Origin: Polyangiaceae bacterium
GTDB taxonomy: Bacteria > Myxococcota_A > Polyangia > Polyangiales > Polyangiaceae
Reading direction: 5' to 3'
Assembly: GCA_025353725.1 (NCBI GenBank)
Contig: JANXOF010000037.1
Location: 62,001 to 126,000 of the forward strand
Length of the DNA stretch: 64,000 nucleotides
The notes under the pieces are model-generated. The model saw only the letters and a list, made by a program, of their open reading frames with translations, did no database searches and was not told where the DNA came from. This document shows, one piece after another, positions 1-9,073 of this stretch. Position numbers and translations under genes: made by a program. Numbering within the stretch: position 1 is the first letter of the stretch; every line of letters starts with the position of its first letter.

Positions 1-1755
1 GAGCTTGGTTACGACGTCCACTGTTTTTGTTTTCAAGACAGCCCGCGCCGCGCGCACTCGATAGCGGCCCAAGGCGGGATCAACGCCGCAAAGAACTACC
101 AAAATGACGGCGACAGCGTTTGGCGGCTCTTTTACGACACAGTGAAAGGCGGCGACTATCGCGCCCGCGAGGCGAACGTTTACCGCCTTGCACAGATCAG
201 CGTGAACATTATTGACCAATGCGTCGCGCAAGGCGTCCCTTTCGCCCGCGAGTACGGCGGCACACTCTCAAATCGCTCGTTCGGTGGTGCCCAAGTGTCG
301 CGCACGTTTTACGCGCGCGGCCAGACAGGCCAGCAACTTTTGCTGGGCGCATACCAAGCTCTCGAGCGACAGATTGGCGCGGGCAAGGTCAAGATGTACC
401 CGCGAACGGAGATGCTCGATCTCGTCGTGGTCGACGGGCGAGCCCGCGGGATCATTACGCGGAACCTCGTCACCGGGAAAACCGAAGCCCACGCGGCGGA
501 CGCCGTCGTCCTCGGCACAGGCGGTTACGGCAACGTTTTTCATCTGTCGACCAACGCGAAAGGCTCGAACGCCACGGCGAGCTGGCGCGCCCATAAGCGA
601 GGCGCTTACTTCGCCAATCCGTGCTTCACGCAAATTCACCCGACGTGTATTCCGGTGGCCGGTGATTACCAATCCAAGCTGACCCTCATGAGCGAGTCGC
701 TTCGCAACGACGGTCGTATTTGGGTTCCTTCAAAAAAGGGTGATCCGCGTAGCCCGAGCCAGATACCTGAGAGCGAACGTGACTACTACCTCGAGAGGCG
801 TTACCCCGCATTCGGTAACCTTGTGCCGCGCGACGTCGCTTCTCGCGCCGCGAAGCTCGTATGCGACGAAGGGCGCGGTGTTGGTCCGGGAGGCCGAGGC
901 GTTTATCTCGATTTTGCCGATTCGATTGGCCGGCTCGGCGAGAACGTCATCCGAGAGCGCTACGGCAATCTTTTCGACATGTACGCTCGGATTACAGGGG
1001 AAAACCCTTACAAAGTGCCGATGCGAATTTACCCCGCGATTCACTACACGATGGGCGGACTTTGGGTCGACTACGACCTTATGAGCACCATTCCAGGTAT
1101 GTTCGTGATGGGCGAGGCAAACTTTTCAGACCACGGTGCGAACCGCCTTGGCGCGAGCGCGCTGATGCAGGGCCTTGCGGACGGCTACTTCATTCTGCCT
1201 TACACGATTGGCAACTATCTCGCGCAGTCGAAGGGACCCAAAATAGAGGCCTCGCACTCCGCGTTTCAAGACGCGCTCAAGGGCGTGAAGCTCGCGACCG
1301 CGAAGTTTGTGTCGTCGAGGGGGAAGCGAACGGTGGATTCGTTCCACCGCGAGTTAGGCAAAATCGTTTGGGAGAAGTGCGGAATGGCCCGCAGCCGCAC
1401 GGGGCTCGAAGAAGCGCTCGCGAGAATCCCGGAGCTGCGCGAGGAGTTCAACTCCAACGTCATGATTCCTGGCAGCGGCGAAGAGATGAACCGAGAACTC
1501 GAGAAAGCCGGGCGCGTGGCGGACTTCTTTGAGCTGGCGGAGCTCATGTGCTTCGACGCGTTGCAGCGTAACGAGTCATGCGGCGGTCACTTTCGCGAGG
1601 AGTTTCAGACGCCCGAGGGGGAGGCGCTTCGTGACGACGAGGCGTTCTGCTACGCGGCGGCATGGGAGTACAAGGGGCAGAATGAGCGGCAGACGCTGCA
1701 TCGCGAGGCCCTCTCGTTCGACAACGTCCACCTGACGCAACGGAGCTATAAGTAA
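1..1755 (+). CDS. sdhA: Succinate dehydrogenase/fumarate reductase flavoprotein subunit, 5' partial
   Basis: This is the FAD subunit of respiratory complex II, which oxidises succinate to fumarate on the cytoplasmic face of the membrane. The reading frame is open from base 1. The ORF-track start at 142 is an internal GTG, because the 47 codons before it encode the FAD region, including [11 protein letters not shown], whose His is the family's covalent FAD ligand. Catalytic-region motifs follow: [19 protein letters not shown] and HYTMGG, then the [16 protein letters not shown] flavin segment. About 584 residues are visible, and the dinucleotide-binding N-terminus lies outside the window. The sequence resembles the B. 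subtilis/deltaproteobacterial type of SdhA. The stop overlaps the sdhB start by one base (taATG), so the two are co-transcribed. A cytochrome b subunit gene is expected upstream but cannot be seen. Confidence 0.96.
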   Translation, partial: ELGYDVHCFCFQDSPRRAHSIAAQGGINAAKNYQNDGDSVWRLFYDTVKGGDYRAREANVYRLAQISVNIIDQCVAQGVPFAREYGGTLSNRSFGGAQVSRTFYARGQTGQQLLLGAYQALERQIGAGKVKMYPRTEMLDLVVVDGRARGIITRNLVTGKTEAHAADAVVLGTGGYGNVFHLSTNAKGSNATASWRAHKRGAYFANPCFTQIHPTCIPVAGDYQSKLTLMSESLRNDGRIWVPSKKGDPRSPSQIPESERDYYLERRYPAFGNLVPRDVASRAAKLVCDEGRGVGPGGRGVYLDFADSIGRLGENVIRERYGNLFDMYARITGENPYKVPMRIYPAIHYTMGGLWVDYDLMSTIPGMFVMGEANFSDHGANRLGASALMQGLADGYFILPYTIGNYLAQSKGPKIEASHSAFQDALKGVKLATAKFVSSRGKRTVDSFHRELGKIVWEKCGMARSRTGLEEALARIPELREEFNSNVMIPGSGEEMNRELEKAGRVADFFELAELMCFDALQRNESCGGHFREEFQTPEGEALRDDEAFCYAAAWEYKGQNERQTLHREALSFDNVHLTQRSYK

Positions 1756-2537
1756 TGCGAACGTTCTCCCTCACCCTCAACGTGTGGCGGCAAAAGAGCG
1801 CGAGCGAACCCGGCAAGTTCGTCACGTACAAAGCGCCGAACGTCAGCGAGCACATGTCGTTCCTCGAGATGCTCGACGTTGTGAATGACGATTTAATCCT
1901 TACCGGTGGAGAGCCTATCGTCTTCGATCACGACTGCCGCGAGGGGATATGCGGATCCTGCGGTTTTATGATCAACGGAATAGCCCATGGGCCTAACCGT
2001 GCGACCACGGTCTGTCAGCTTCACATGCGCTCGTTCAAAGACGGCGAAGAGCTTTGGCTCGAGCCTTGGCGTTCGGCGGCGTTTCCTGTCGTCAAAGATC
2101 TCGCCGTTGACCGAAGCGCGTTCGACCGCGTGATCGCCGCCGGTGGGTTCGTGACGGCGCCCACGGGGAGCGCGGTGGATGGCAATGCCATCCTCGTACC
2201 AAAGCCCGATGCCGATCTCGCGATGGATGCCGCAGCGTGCATTGGGTGTGGTGCGTGCGTGGCCTCGTGCCCCAACGGCTCCGCAGCGCTGTTTTCGGCG
2301 GCGAAAATCGGGCATCTCGGCTTTCTCCCGCAAGGCCAGCCTGAGCGAGACAATCGCGTTCTCGCCATGGTCGAGCAGGTGACGCTCGAGGGCTTCGGTC
2401 ACTGTACGAGCACCGGTGAGTGCGAGGCTGTATGCCCGAAAGGCATCCAAATCAGCTACATCGCTCGAATGAACCGCGACTACCTCAAAGCCAGTATCGC
2501 CAAAAGGCCCGAGGCAAGCGTTGGCGGTTCGGGCTGA
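1755..2537 (+). CDS. sdhB: Succinate dehydrogenase/fumarate reductase iron-sulfur subunit
   Basis: This is the electron-transfer subunit of complex II (260 residues), passing electrons from the SdhA flavin to the membrane quinone site. All three cluster motifs are visible: an N-terminal plant-ferredoxin-type 2Fe-2S site ([10 protein letters not shown] plus a downstream TVCQLHM Cys), a 4Fe-4S motif [12 protein letters not shown], and a C-terminal [15 protein letters not shown] that supplies the 3Fe-4S ligands. The length is normal for the non-classical SdhB family. The ATG overlaps the sdhA stop codon by one base, and a GGAGC purine run lies just upstream. No frame damage is seen. Whether the enzyme works as a dehydrogenase or a fumarate reductase cannot be settled from these two subunits. 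Confidence 0.96.
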   Translation: MRTFSLTLNVWRQKSASEPGKFVTYKAPNVSEHMSFLEMLDVVNDDLILTGGEPIVFDHDCREGICGSCGFMINGIAHGPNRATTVCQLHMRSFKDGEELWLEPWRSAAFPVVKDLAVDRSAFDRVIAAGGFVTAPTGSAVDGNAILVPKPDADLAMDAAACIGCGACVASCPNGSAALFSAAKIGHLGFLPQGQPERDNRVLAMVEQVTLEGFGHCTSTGECEAVCPKGIQISYIARMNRDYLKASIAKRPEASVGGSG

Positions 2538-2834
2538 GGTTCGCGAAAAGCCTCATCTCCGACCTCTGCGATCCGCCTTCGCACACGTTGTGCGGGCCTT
2601 CCAAAGGTTCACGAAGGTTCACGGTAAGTCTGCGCCTAGGTACCATAATGAGGCTAGGCGTCGCCATTCTACATGGACCCGTTGCGATTCGCGTGACGTG
2701 ACGGCGCATGGCGGATGATGCCTCGCAAGCTCGCGAGGATTCGTCGCGCCGTGGAGGAGCGCGATTCGCGCTATCAATCCCTCATCGCGAAAGAGAGCGC
2801 CGCCGCCATTCGCCATCTCCTGCACGTTCAAGGC
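2538..2834. other. Non-coding stretch after sdhB with short repeats
   Basis: No convincing gene is seen here. A 10-bp tandem duplication (AAGGTTCACG twice, 2604-2623) is followed by a 7-bp inverted repeat CGCCTAG/CTAGGCG (2633-2639 and 2654-2660) with a 14-base spacer. The short ORFs on both strands (2619-2831 minus, 2708-2923 and 2715-2954 plus) have arginine-rich shadow-like compositions. The region could be the sdh 3' UTR or hold a small RNA that ends at the hairpin at 2835. Confidence 0.4.
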
Positions 2835-2857
2835 CCAAACCGGCCGGTTTGGCTTTT
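2835..2857 (+). terminator. Probable intrinsic terminator downstream of sdhAB
   Basis: An 18-base perfect palindrome, CCAAACCGGCCGGTTTGG (2835-2852), is followed directly by CTTTT. As RNA it would fold into a 7-bp stem closed by a GGCC loop with a short U-tract, which fits a rho-independent terminator for plus-strand transcription. It lies about 300 bases beyond the sdhB stop, so it may end a long sdh transcript or a small RNA. Confidence 0.45.
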
Positions 2858-2919
2858 CGAGCGGTTCTCGAGAGCGTGTTCGCGCCCGATCGAACCGAAA
2901 AAGCGGACCCCGAGCGATT

Positions 2920-3457
2920 GTGACTGCATACGGTTGCGTGGAAGACTGTGGTGACGATGGGCGTTCTACTTGGCATGAACTGTGGGTAGCGGTTCGTGCT
3001 GTCTCTGGTCTTTGCGGGCTGCAGCTCGCCGTGCGGCTCGCGAGACGAAACGGCGCCTTCTCTATCCAAGTCGACGCTTCGAACGCGGTCGCACCGCAGG
3101 AGAGCGAAGTCGACTACGTTCGCGCGATCGGCGTCGGGTCCCGACCGGGCTCCCAGCTTCTGTACGGCGCTCACGCGTACGGGAACGGCAACATCCACGA
3201 ATGGAAGGTTGTCGATTACGCGCGCGGCGCCTTACGCGAATGGTCGACCGATGCCGATTCGTTGGCGCACGCCGGTCTCGGCGCCAATCCGCGCCCGTCC
3301 CAAACTCCGAGCGCCCGATTTCGAAGGATAGCCCTCGCGCACCCGCGGCCTCGTCGCGTCGGCGTCAAAGCCGTTTGGAGAACACCGCAGCAGCCATGCC
3401 TTCCGCCTCGACTGCGTGGCGGGAGTTATCGCAGGCTGGTATGCCCGGCGCGTGGCG
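2920..3457 (+). pseudogene. Possible remnant of a lipoprotein gene
   Basis: No intact gene is assignable here. In frame 2, a GTG at 2996 opens onto a lipobox-like start (LSLVFAGCSS). The protein-like composition then continues in frame 1 (segments such as DYVRAIGVGSRPGSQLLYGAHAYG and HEWKVVDYARGALREW). This pattern would fit a small lipoprotein gene with a frameshift near 3040-3060. The frame-1 ORF (2920-3720) then runs antisense into the well-supported minus-strand peptidase gene, so its 3' part cannot be real. No homologue is recognised. The alternative is that the whole stretch is non-coding GC-rich DNA. Confidence 0.25.
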
Positions 3458-5059
3458 CTAGAGTCGAGGTTTTGAGGCGAGTTCGTCATCGCCCGGGGCC
3501 AGGCTGGGATCGCTTGGAAGCAGGGCGGGAGGCGGTACGAGCGGCGCGTTCATCCACCGCGTCAGTGTCTCGACCGCCCGCGCTCTGTCGCTGGGCGCAA
3601 GCACGCGAAGGTTCGCCCCGTGATTGGCGCCCGGGGCGACGAAAAGCATCGAGTCCTTCGCAGCGCCGATTTCGAACTTTCCCGCCGTCCATGGGTCGTC
3701 TTCGCCGTAAACGAACATGAGCGACACTCCCTTGGTTTTCACCCACGTCTGAACGTCGACGATGGCTGCGGCATCGAAAACTGTGGGTACGTTCTTCGGC
3801 GCGTAGGAGGCGGGCTTGTACGTGGAACGGTAGCTCAGAAGGTCCACAATCCCGTCGTCGGAGCCGGCTGGCGCACCGAGCTGCGTCGCCGCCTGATAGT
3901 AGTACGGCGTGTATGCGTCGAAGTCCGCACCGCCGTAGCTTTCGAGTTGAGTGACTACTCTGAAGAAGCCAAACAGTGTATCGATGGGGGCTGACTCATC
4001 AGGAATCTTGCTACATCCAAAATCCGGATCTCCGGGGTCCGTATACTGCCAAAAAGCGAACGGCATCTCGAGTACGGCGTGTTCAAGCGCCACGGCTTTG
4101 CCCCCGAGCTGGTCGTAGGTGCCCTCCATCTTCTCAAGCACCTCGACTCGGCGGTTCAAAACAGCCTTTTGAAGGCCCAGAAGCTTCGAGCGGCAATCGG
4201 CGTACGGCTCGCCGCCGACCGTCGCTAAAAACGAGGTGTAGCGTGGGTCTGCCGTCCCGTACGACAGCGGCGCGACGTAGGCGACCGTGCCATCCAAATC
4301 GAGAGGGTAAAATCGCCTGTGGTAGGCGGAGGTCATTCCGCCTTTGCTCACTCCCGTGTTCACCCAGTGGGCTCCGTAAATGGTCTTGAGTAGCGTGACG
4401 ATCCGGTGATAGTCCGCCGCGGATTGCTTGATCGTCAAGTCCTTCCAGGTCGGAGGCGCAGGTGAGGACGGGGTAAAAAACCGGTGTTCGACCTGTAGTT
4501 GGTTTGATTTGAACGCGCGCGTGATCTCCGTCACATTCCGCCTGAGACCATAGCCGCTGCTCGCGAGCACCATCGGGGCCGTCTCCGAAACGTGCAGCAG
4601 CGAGAGCCTTTGTGCGAAATGTGCGCTTAAAGCGTCCTCGTGGTCGGCAGGCTGGTCGACGGTGAGCTCGAACCTGCGATAGCCCGCGGGTACGACCGGG
4701 GAGCCGCCGTCGGGATTGCTCCTAACCTCCTCTAGAGTGAGCCCGGGGATACACGCCAGGCGTCCTTTGATATCGGTCGCGAGGCACGCTGGGGCATCGC
4801 TTCGGGCGTCCGACGTCGCGCCACCGTCGGCGACGGTTCGACCTGCGTTGTCGTCGCTTCGATCGCCGGCCTCGTTCGCCTGCGGCGCGAAGGCGTCGTA
4901 TACGCCCGACTCGGTGATTCCACACGCGGACGCAAACGTAAACGTAAAGAGCGCGACTGCCGCGAGCACGACTGTGATGGGTATCCCACGGACGCGGCGC
5001 GCGTTCGACGCACGTACACTGTCGCTCTGTTCGCGAACGTTCATGGGCGTTTCGTACAC
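3458..5059 (-). CDS. Secreted PS-10 / S37-type peptidase lipoprotein
   Basis: This 533-residue protein resembles the S37 family (Streptomyces PS-10 tripeptidyl aminopeptidase type), serine exopeptidases with an alpha/beta-hydrolase-like fold. A hydrophobic signal (VVLAAVALFTFTFASAC) ends in a lipobox, so the mature protein should be a lipoprotein. A short Asp/Gly-rich tether precedes the enzyme domain. Family hallmarks are FELTVDQPADHEDA near the domain start, LASSGYGL, the nucleophile elbow TGVSKGGMTSAYHRRFYP, an acid-residue region YGEDDPW and a C-terminal GANHGAN histidine. The start could be the ATG at 5059 or the one at 5041. It lies 33 bases downstream of the kelch lipoprotein gene on the same strand and is probably co-transcribed with it. 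Its role is probably extracellular peptide degradation; the substrate is unknown. Confidence 0.85.
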   Translation of the reverse strand: MYETPMNVREQSDSVRASNARRVRGIPITVVLAAVALFTFTFASACGITESGVYDAFAPQANEAGDRSDDNAGRTVADGGATSDARSDAPACLATDIKGRLACIPGLTLEEVRSNPDGGSPVVPAGYRRFELTVDQPADHEDALSAHFAQRLSLLHVSETAPMVLASSGYGLRRNVTEITRAFKSNQLQVEHRFFTPSSPAPPTWKDLTIKQSAADYHRIVTLLKTIYGAHWVNTGVSKGGMTSAYHRRFYPLDLDGTVAYVAPLSYGTADPRYTSFLATVGGEPYADCRSKLLGLQKAVLNRRVEVLEKMEGTYDQLGGKAVALEHAVLEMPFAFWQYTDPGDPDFGCSKIPDESAPIDTLFGFFRVVTQLESYGGADFDAYTPYYYQAATQLGAPAGSDDGIVDLLSYRSTYKPASYAPKNVPTVFDAAAIVDVQTWVKTKGVSLMFVYGEDDPWTAGKFEIGAAKDSMLFVAPGANHGANLRVLAPSDRARAVETLTRWMNAPLVPPPALLPSDPSLAPGDDELASKPRL

Positions 5060-5092
5060 CTGTCTGTGGCTCTCTGCGATACGAAATGGGCT

Positions 5093-6973
5093 TTATAAAC
5101 GCCCGATGCGGAGATTGTGCGCCACGCTCACGCCGCCGACGCCTCGAACGCCAATGGAGATTCGGGCGTCGCTATCGAGCTCGCTAACGCATGTGCGAGG
5201 CGCGCCGTCGTCGAAGACCGTTTCGACCTTCGCGCCGCGGCGGGTGACCTTGACTTGGCGGGTCGCGGTCTGGGCGAACGCGCATCCGTCGCCGCCGACC
5301 TCGAGCTCACGGCCGTTTTCCTGGCGCAGGACGATGAGAGGTGAGGGGACGCCGTCGAGCTCGATGATCACGTCGGCGTAGGTGACGTCGGTGACAAAGG
5401 CGCTCGCGCCGGGTCCGAGCTCGAGACCGCGGCCGTCGATGAACGTCAGCGAACTCCCGGGCGCTCCCGCTAGCCTGTCGGGGGCGAGCCCGAACGGACC
5501 CTCCACGAGCAGTGGGTTCTTGACCCTCCCGTAGCGAGACCGCGTAGCAAATCGGTACCCGCGTACATACAGTTGACCGTCGAGTGTGACCGCATCGTCT
5601 TCGGAGCGACCGTCAAGCCAAAGGGCAAGTCCGCTGTCACCAGACGCTATCGCGCTTGTAAGAGGTCCTCGTAACGGTGCGTTCGCGATGGGTTCAAACG
5701 CTCCAGACCAAGGTTGCCAACGTAGCCAACGGGTACCGGTCCAGAGTACCGGCGCGCCGTCTGAGCCTGGAAAGAGGCGTACGACACCGAGCTCGCGAGG
5801 AGTCACGGGGACCCCGGCCTCGAGCGTCCCGTCCGCAGAAATAACCCACACAGTTTTGAAGTCGCTCAGCGCGTTGACAGGTGCGACGACGGCGAGCGCG
5901 CCACCTGCACTCAGTGGGACAAAGCCGCGTTCACGCCCTCCGACGAGCGCGACAGGCCGCTTGGTCGCTCGGCTCGCGTCCGGCGCGAACCATTCGAGCG
6001 TGGCTACGTTTTCGCCGCTCGCGTCGACGCCGCCCGCGACGAGAATCTCCCCGGAGGCGAGGCGCAAAACGGTCGGGTTTGCGCGCGGCACGGCCAGAAG
6101 CGCCACGCCGGTCGTACGATTACGGCGAGTTTTGGGGTCGAGAATCTCCATGGTTCGCAGTGGCGTGCCGGCTTGCCCAGTGCCGCCCACGAGCAGCGTC
6201 TCTCCCGTGACAAGCACCACTGCGCCATGTTTTGTACGTGGTTCGGCGAGGTCGATTCGCGCGCGCTCGACGTCGCCTAAGGCGTTTTCATCACCTCGCG
6301 CTGGCACATAAATTTCGGCCGTAGCGAGGGCCGCTTGCGTGTCAGGATCGTCTCCGCCGGCGATGATGGCGGGCGAAGGATCTTGTTCGACAGACGCACG
6401 AAACGCCGTCACGGTGGCGCGTGCGCGACGGCCTTCGAGTCCGAATTCGAGCTTTTCAATGACGCCTGTAGAAAGATCACCCACGAACGTGTGCGGGACC
6501 TGACCGTCGACACGACCGCCCGCGACCATCAAGTGACGACCGAAAACGCCAAGGGTTACGTCGACCCGCGGCTCTACGTTGCGCGAGAGGCGACACGTTT
6601 CGGATCTTGGCCAAACGAGCACGTTCACCGCGCCGGAGGTTCGCACGTCTGCCGTCCCTTGCCAGTCGGTATTCTGAGCCGCTTGCGAGACGTCGATGAT
6701 CACGGAGCGCGCGTTTGGGGGAAGTGCGCTGAGCTCGCGGCCGACATCGCGCAAGAACAGCGAGCTGATAGCGCTTTGGGTGTCGTCGAAGTCCCCGAGA
6801 CCGTAAATCACGGAGTACGCCTCGCTCTGCGCGACCGGACATGAGCGCGGCGCGTAGACGAACAACGTCCGCGCCTCTGTCTCTGGAGGCGAAGTACACG
6901 CGCTCAGGAAGGCGCTGCTCGTGGCGGAAACAACGACGAAGGCCGCAACAGCGAGTTTGGCGAAGAGATTCAT
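5093..6973 (-). CDS. Kelch-repeat beta-propeller lipoprotein
   Basis: The track ORF starts at 7132, but its first 53 residues are Arg/Cys-rich. The ATG at 6973 begins a proper signal peptide (MNLFAKLAVAAFVVV) ending in the lipobox LSAC, giving 626 residues. Kelch-type blades are visible in the middle of the protein: GRHLMVAGGRVDG, TGETLLVGGTGQAG and ASGEILVAGGVDASG, each followed by a Leu/Glu-containing strand pattern. The C-terminal third is another beta-rich domain without a recognised motif. It is predicted to sit on the outer membrane or cell surface, perhaps binding sugars or proteins. It is divergent from the kinase gene at 7051, with only 77 bases between the two, and is followed by the S37 peptidase gene. 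Confidence 0.75.
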   Translation of the reverse strand: MNLFAKLAVAAFVVVSATSSAFLSACTSPPETEARTLFVYAPRSCPVAQSEAYSVIYGLGDFDDTQSAISSLFLRDVGRELSALPPNARSVIIDVSQAAQNTDWQGTADVRTSGAVNVLVWPRSETCRLSRNVEPRVDVTLGVFGRHLMVAGGRVDGQVPHTFVGDLSTGVIEKLEFGLEGRRARATVTAFRASVEQDPSPAIIAGGDDPDTQAALATAEIYVPARGDENALGDVERARIDLAEPRTKHGAVVLVTGETLLVGGTGQAGTPLRTMEILDPKTRRNRTTGVALLAVPRANPTVLRLASGEILVAGGVDASGENVATLEWFAPDASRATKRPVALVGGRERGFVPLSAGGALAVVAPVNALSDFKTVWVISADGTLEAGVPVTPRELGVVRLFPGSDGAPVLWTGTRWLRWQPWSGAFEPIANAPLRGPLTSAIASGDSGLALWLDGRSEDDAVTLDGQLYVRGYRFATRSRYGRVKNPLLVEGPFGLAPDRLAGAPGSSLTFIDGRGLELGPGASAFVTDVTYADVIIELDGVPSPLIVLRQENGRELEVGGDGCAFAQTATRQVKVTRRGAKVETVFDDGAPRTCVSELDSDARISIGVRGVGGVSVAHNLRIGRL

Positions 6974-7050
6974 CCGCACGCACAGTGTAAGGCATATCGA
7001 GCCGACAGGATGAACCAGGAAGTGAGCCTTCCTGGTACGCTCCGAGCTGC

Positions 7051-8898
7051 GTGTATCCGCAGATCTTCGGCAAGTACGTGCTCGAACGCGAGCTTTCGCG
7101 CGGTGGCATGGCCCGCGTGCTGCTCGCGACATTGCGTGGTGCGGGCGGGTTTGAGAAAAAACTCGTGGTCAAGCAGATTAGAGACGAGCTGTCCTTCGAC
7201 CAGCAGTTCGTGCGTCGCTTCGTGGAGGAAGCGAAAACGACGGTCGCGTTAAGTCATCCGAACATCGTTCCGGTCTACGAATTAGGGGTTGAGCAGGGAA
7301 CGTACTTCCTCGCGATGGAGCTCATTGAGGGCTTCAGTGTCGCCGAGTTGCTGCTGGAGCGGAACGCGGACCGAACGCGTCGTGTTTTGGCGCCCGAAGA
7401 AGGGGCCTACCTTGGCATGGAGGTCTGTCGTGCGCTTGATTACGCACACCGACGCATGAACGTCGTCCATCGCGACATTACGCCGAGGAACGTGATGCTC
7501 GACGAAGAGGGGCAGGTGAAGCTCATCGACTTCGGTATTGCGGCGCCAGCCCTCGTGGCCGGACAGGAGATTTTAGGCTCTCCCGGGCATATGCCGCCCG
7601 AACAAGTCGAGGGCAAAGAACTTGGGCCTGCTACGGACATCTTCGCCGTCGCCGTTTTGCTCATGGAGGCCTGGAGCGGCGTCGCGCCCTTTCGTCGCGC
7701 AACGCCTGAGGCATGCGATGAGGCCATGCGAGGCCCGCACCCGCGTCCGAGTGACTACGACGCGCGCCTCCTTCCGCTCGACGACGTGATTGTTCGCGCG
7801 TTGCAGCTCGACCCGCGTGAGCGTCAGCAGGACGCCGCCGACGTGGCCCGCGCGCTGCGAGCGTTCTTGCAAGGTACCGATGTGACGGACATCGCACGCG
7901 ATTTGGGCTCTCGCGTTCGGGCGCTCCGCGAGTCGGGGTTCGACCCAAGTCCGACGTCGGCACACGGTGAGCCCCGCGCTGGCCATGCGAATGCCGGGGA
8001 GTGCGGTACAAAGACGTTTGCCGCGCGTGAGGAGGTGAGCCACTGGTCGAAGCCCCCGCCCCGTGACCTCGAGGAGCCTCCCGGCGCGAGCACGCGCAGA
8101 TTAAAAGACAGCATTCCTCCTGCGGGGCGCGTCCCGAAGGACGTCTTGGAGATGCTTGACCCAAAGCGAGACAGCGCGCCTGGAGGAGACACCCCCGAGG
8201 TTGACGCGGCGCTGTCGAATCCGCTCGTGATGCTTGCTGCGAATCCGGAACGCGATGGGCGAACGAACACGACACGGCGCAAAAAAGGTACGGGCGAACT
8301 CGCCGCGGGCTCGCTCGAGGCTCTCGTGCCCGCGGATAAAAGCGAGGCGCGACGTGTGGTCAAGCCGACGCGTGCGAAACCGCGGATGCCGCTTTTCTTG
8401 GTGATCGTGGCCACGCTCTGCCTCGGTGCGGGCGCGACGTGGGGACTCAACATTCGAGCGAGCGCGCGTGACCAACGCTCCCCTCCGACGCTTGACAAGG
8501 GAGCCGCTGCGGCAAGCACGCAGGCTGCCGCAGCGTCCACGAGCACGGCTCGAAGCGTGGCTAGCTCCGAAGTGCTCGCGAGCGCTCCGGCGACCGGGAG
8601 CTCTGTCGTGATGCTCGCTTCACCCGCGACGGCAAAGCCGGCGACCGCCGCGGAACGAACCGTACGCGCGAACGTCTCCTTTCTCGGCGACCCAGGCACG
8701 CGGGTCTATGTCGACGGCGCGTCACGAGGCCTGGCGCCGGTTCGCGTGAGTCTAGAGCAGGGCGCGCACATCGTACGCTTTCAGTTCGACACGACTCTCG
8801 AAAGTCGAAGTGAGCACTTCACCGTGATAGCCGACGAGACGCTCACGGTCCGTGCCGAATTTACGGGCGCATCACCCCTTATCCGCGTCGAACGATAG
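7051..8898 (+). CDS. Membrane Ser/Thr protein kinase with C-terminal PEGA domain
   Basis: This 615-residue Hanks-type kinase has a cytoplasmic kinase domain at about residues 8-275: glycine loop LSRGGMARV, ATP-binding Lys in LVVKQI, catalytic loop VVHRDITPRN, metal-binding DFG in LIDFGIA, and MPPEQV in the activation/P+1 region. A low-complexity linker follows, then one membrane segment (about 447-466, MPLFLVIVATLCLGAGATWG), an Ala/Ser/Thr-rich spacer and a PEGA domain (about 540-615; FLGDPGTRVYVDGASRGLAP). The start is a GTG giving MYPQIFGKYVLERE, the usual beginning of such kinases. The PEGA domain should lie outside the cytoplasmic membrane and may sense envelope state. A hairpin follows the stop. 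Confidence 0.93.
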   Translation: MYPQIFGKYVLERELSRGGMARVLLATLRGAGGFEKKLVVKQIRDELSFDQQFVRRFVEEAKTTVALSHPNIVPVYELGVEQGTYFLAMELIEGFSVAELLLERNADRTRRVLAPEEGAYLGMEVCRALDYAHRRMNVVHRDITPRNVMLDEEGQVKLIDFGIAAPALVAGQEILGSPGHMPPEQVEGKELGPATDIFAVAVLLMEAWSGVAPFRRATPEACDEAMRGPHPRPSDYDARLLPLDDVIVRALQLDPRERQQDAADVARALRAFLQGTDVTDIARDLGSRVRALRESGFDPSPTSAHGEPRAGHANAGECGTKTFAAREEVSHWSKPPPRDLEEPPGASTRRLKDSIPPAGRVPKDVLEMLDPKRDSAPGGDTPEVDAALSNPLVMLAANPERDGRTNTTRRKKGTGELAAGSLEALVPADKSEARRVVKPTRAKPRMPLFLVIVATLCLGAGATWGLNIRASARDQRSPPTLDKGAAAASTQAAAASTSTARSVASSEVLASAPATGSSVVMLASPATAKPATAAERTVRANVSFLGDPGTRVYVDGASRGLAPVRVSLEQGAHIVRFQFDTTLESRSEHFTVIADETLTVRAEFTGASPLIRVER

Positions 8899-8917
8899 CG
8901 ACTTATGCGCGCCATCA

Positions 8918-8950
8918 CGCCCGTTGACGTGAAGCCTCATTTCACGGGCG
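8918..8950 (+). terminator. Hairpin after the kinase gene, possible terminator
   Basis: An interrupted inverted repeat with outer arms CGCCCGT and ACGGGCG begins 20 bases after the kinase stop codon, with partial GTGAA/TTTCAC pairing inside. There is no U-tract, so it could be a terminator, an mRNA-end stabiliser or a chance structure. Confidence 0.3.
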
Positions 8951-9073
8951 CATTCACAAAGTAGCCTGCGCGGTGGGGGAAGGCGGGACGCGTGGGCGGA
9001 CTCGTCTGGCTTTCAAGTGTGAGCTTGGCTTTTTCATCCGCCGATCGCCGTGCTAGGAACACAGGCCAAAGCC

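Noticed and set aside
3826-3870. tRNA-like string GGTAGCTCAGAAGGTCC
   Set aside because: It lies inside the well-supported S37 peptidase gene, and no anticodon stem, T-loop or acceptor pairing is seen around it.
6974-7132. N-terminal 53 residues of the kelch ORF
   Set aside because: They are Arg/Cys-rich with no signal features; the ATG at 6973 begins a clean lipoprotein signal.
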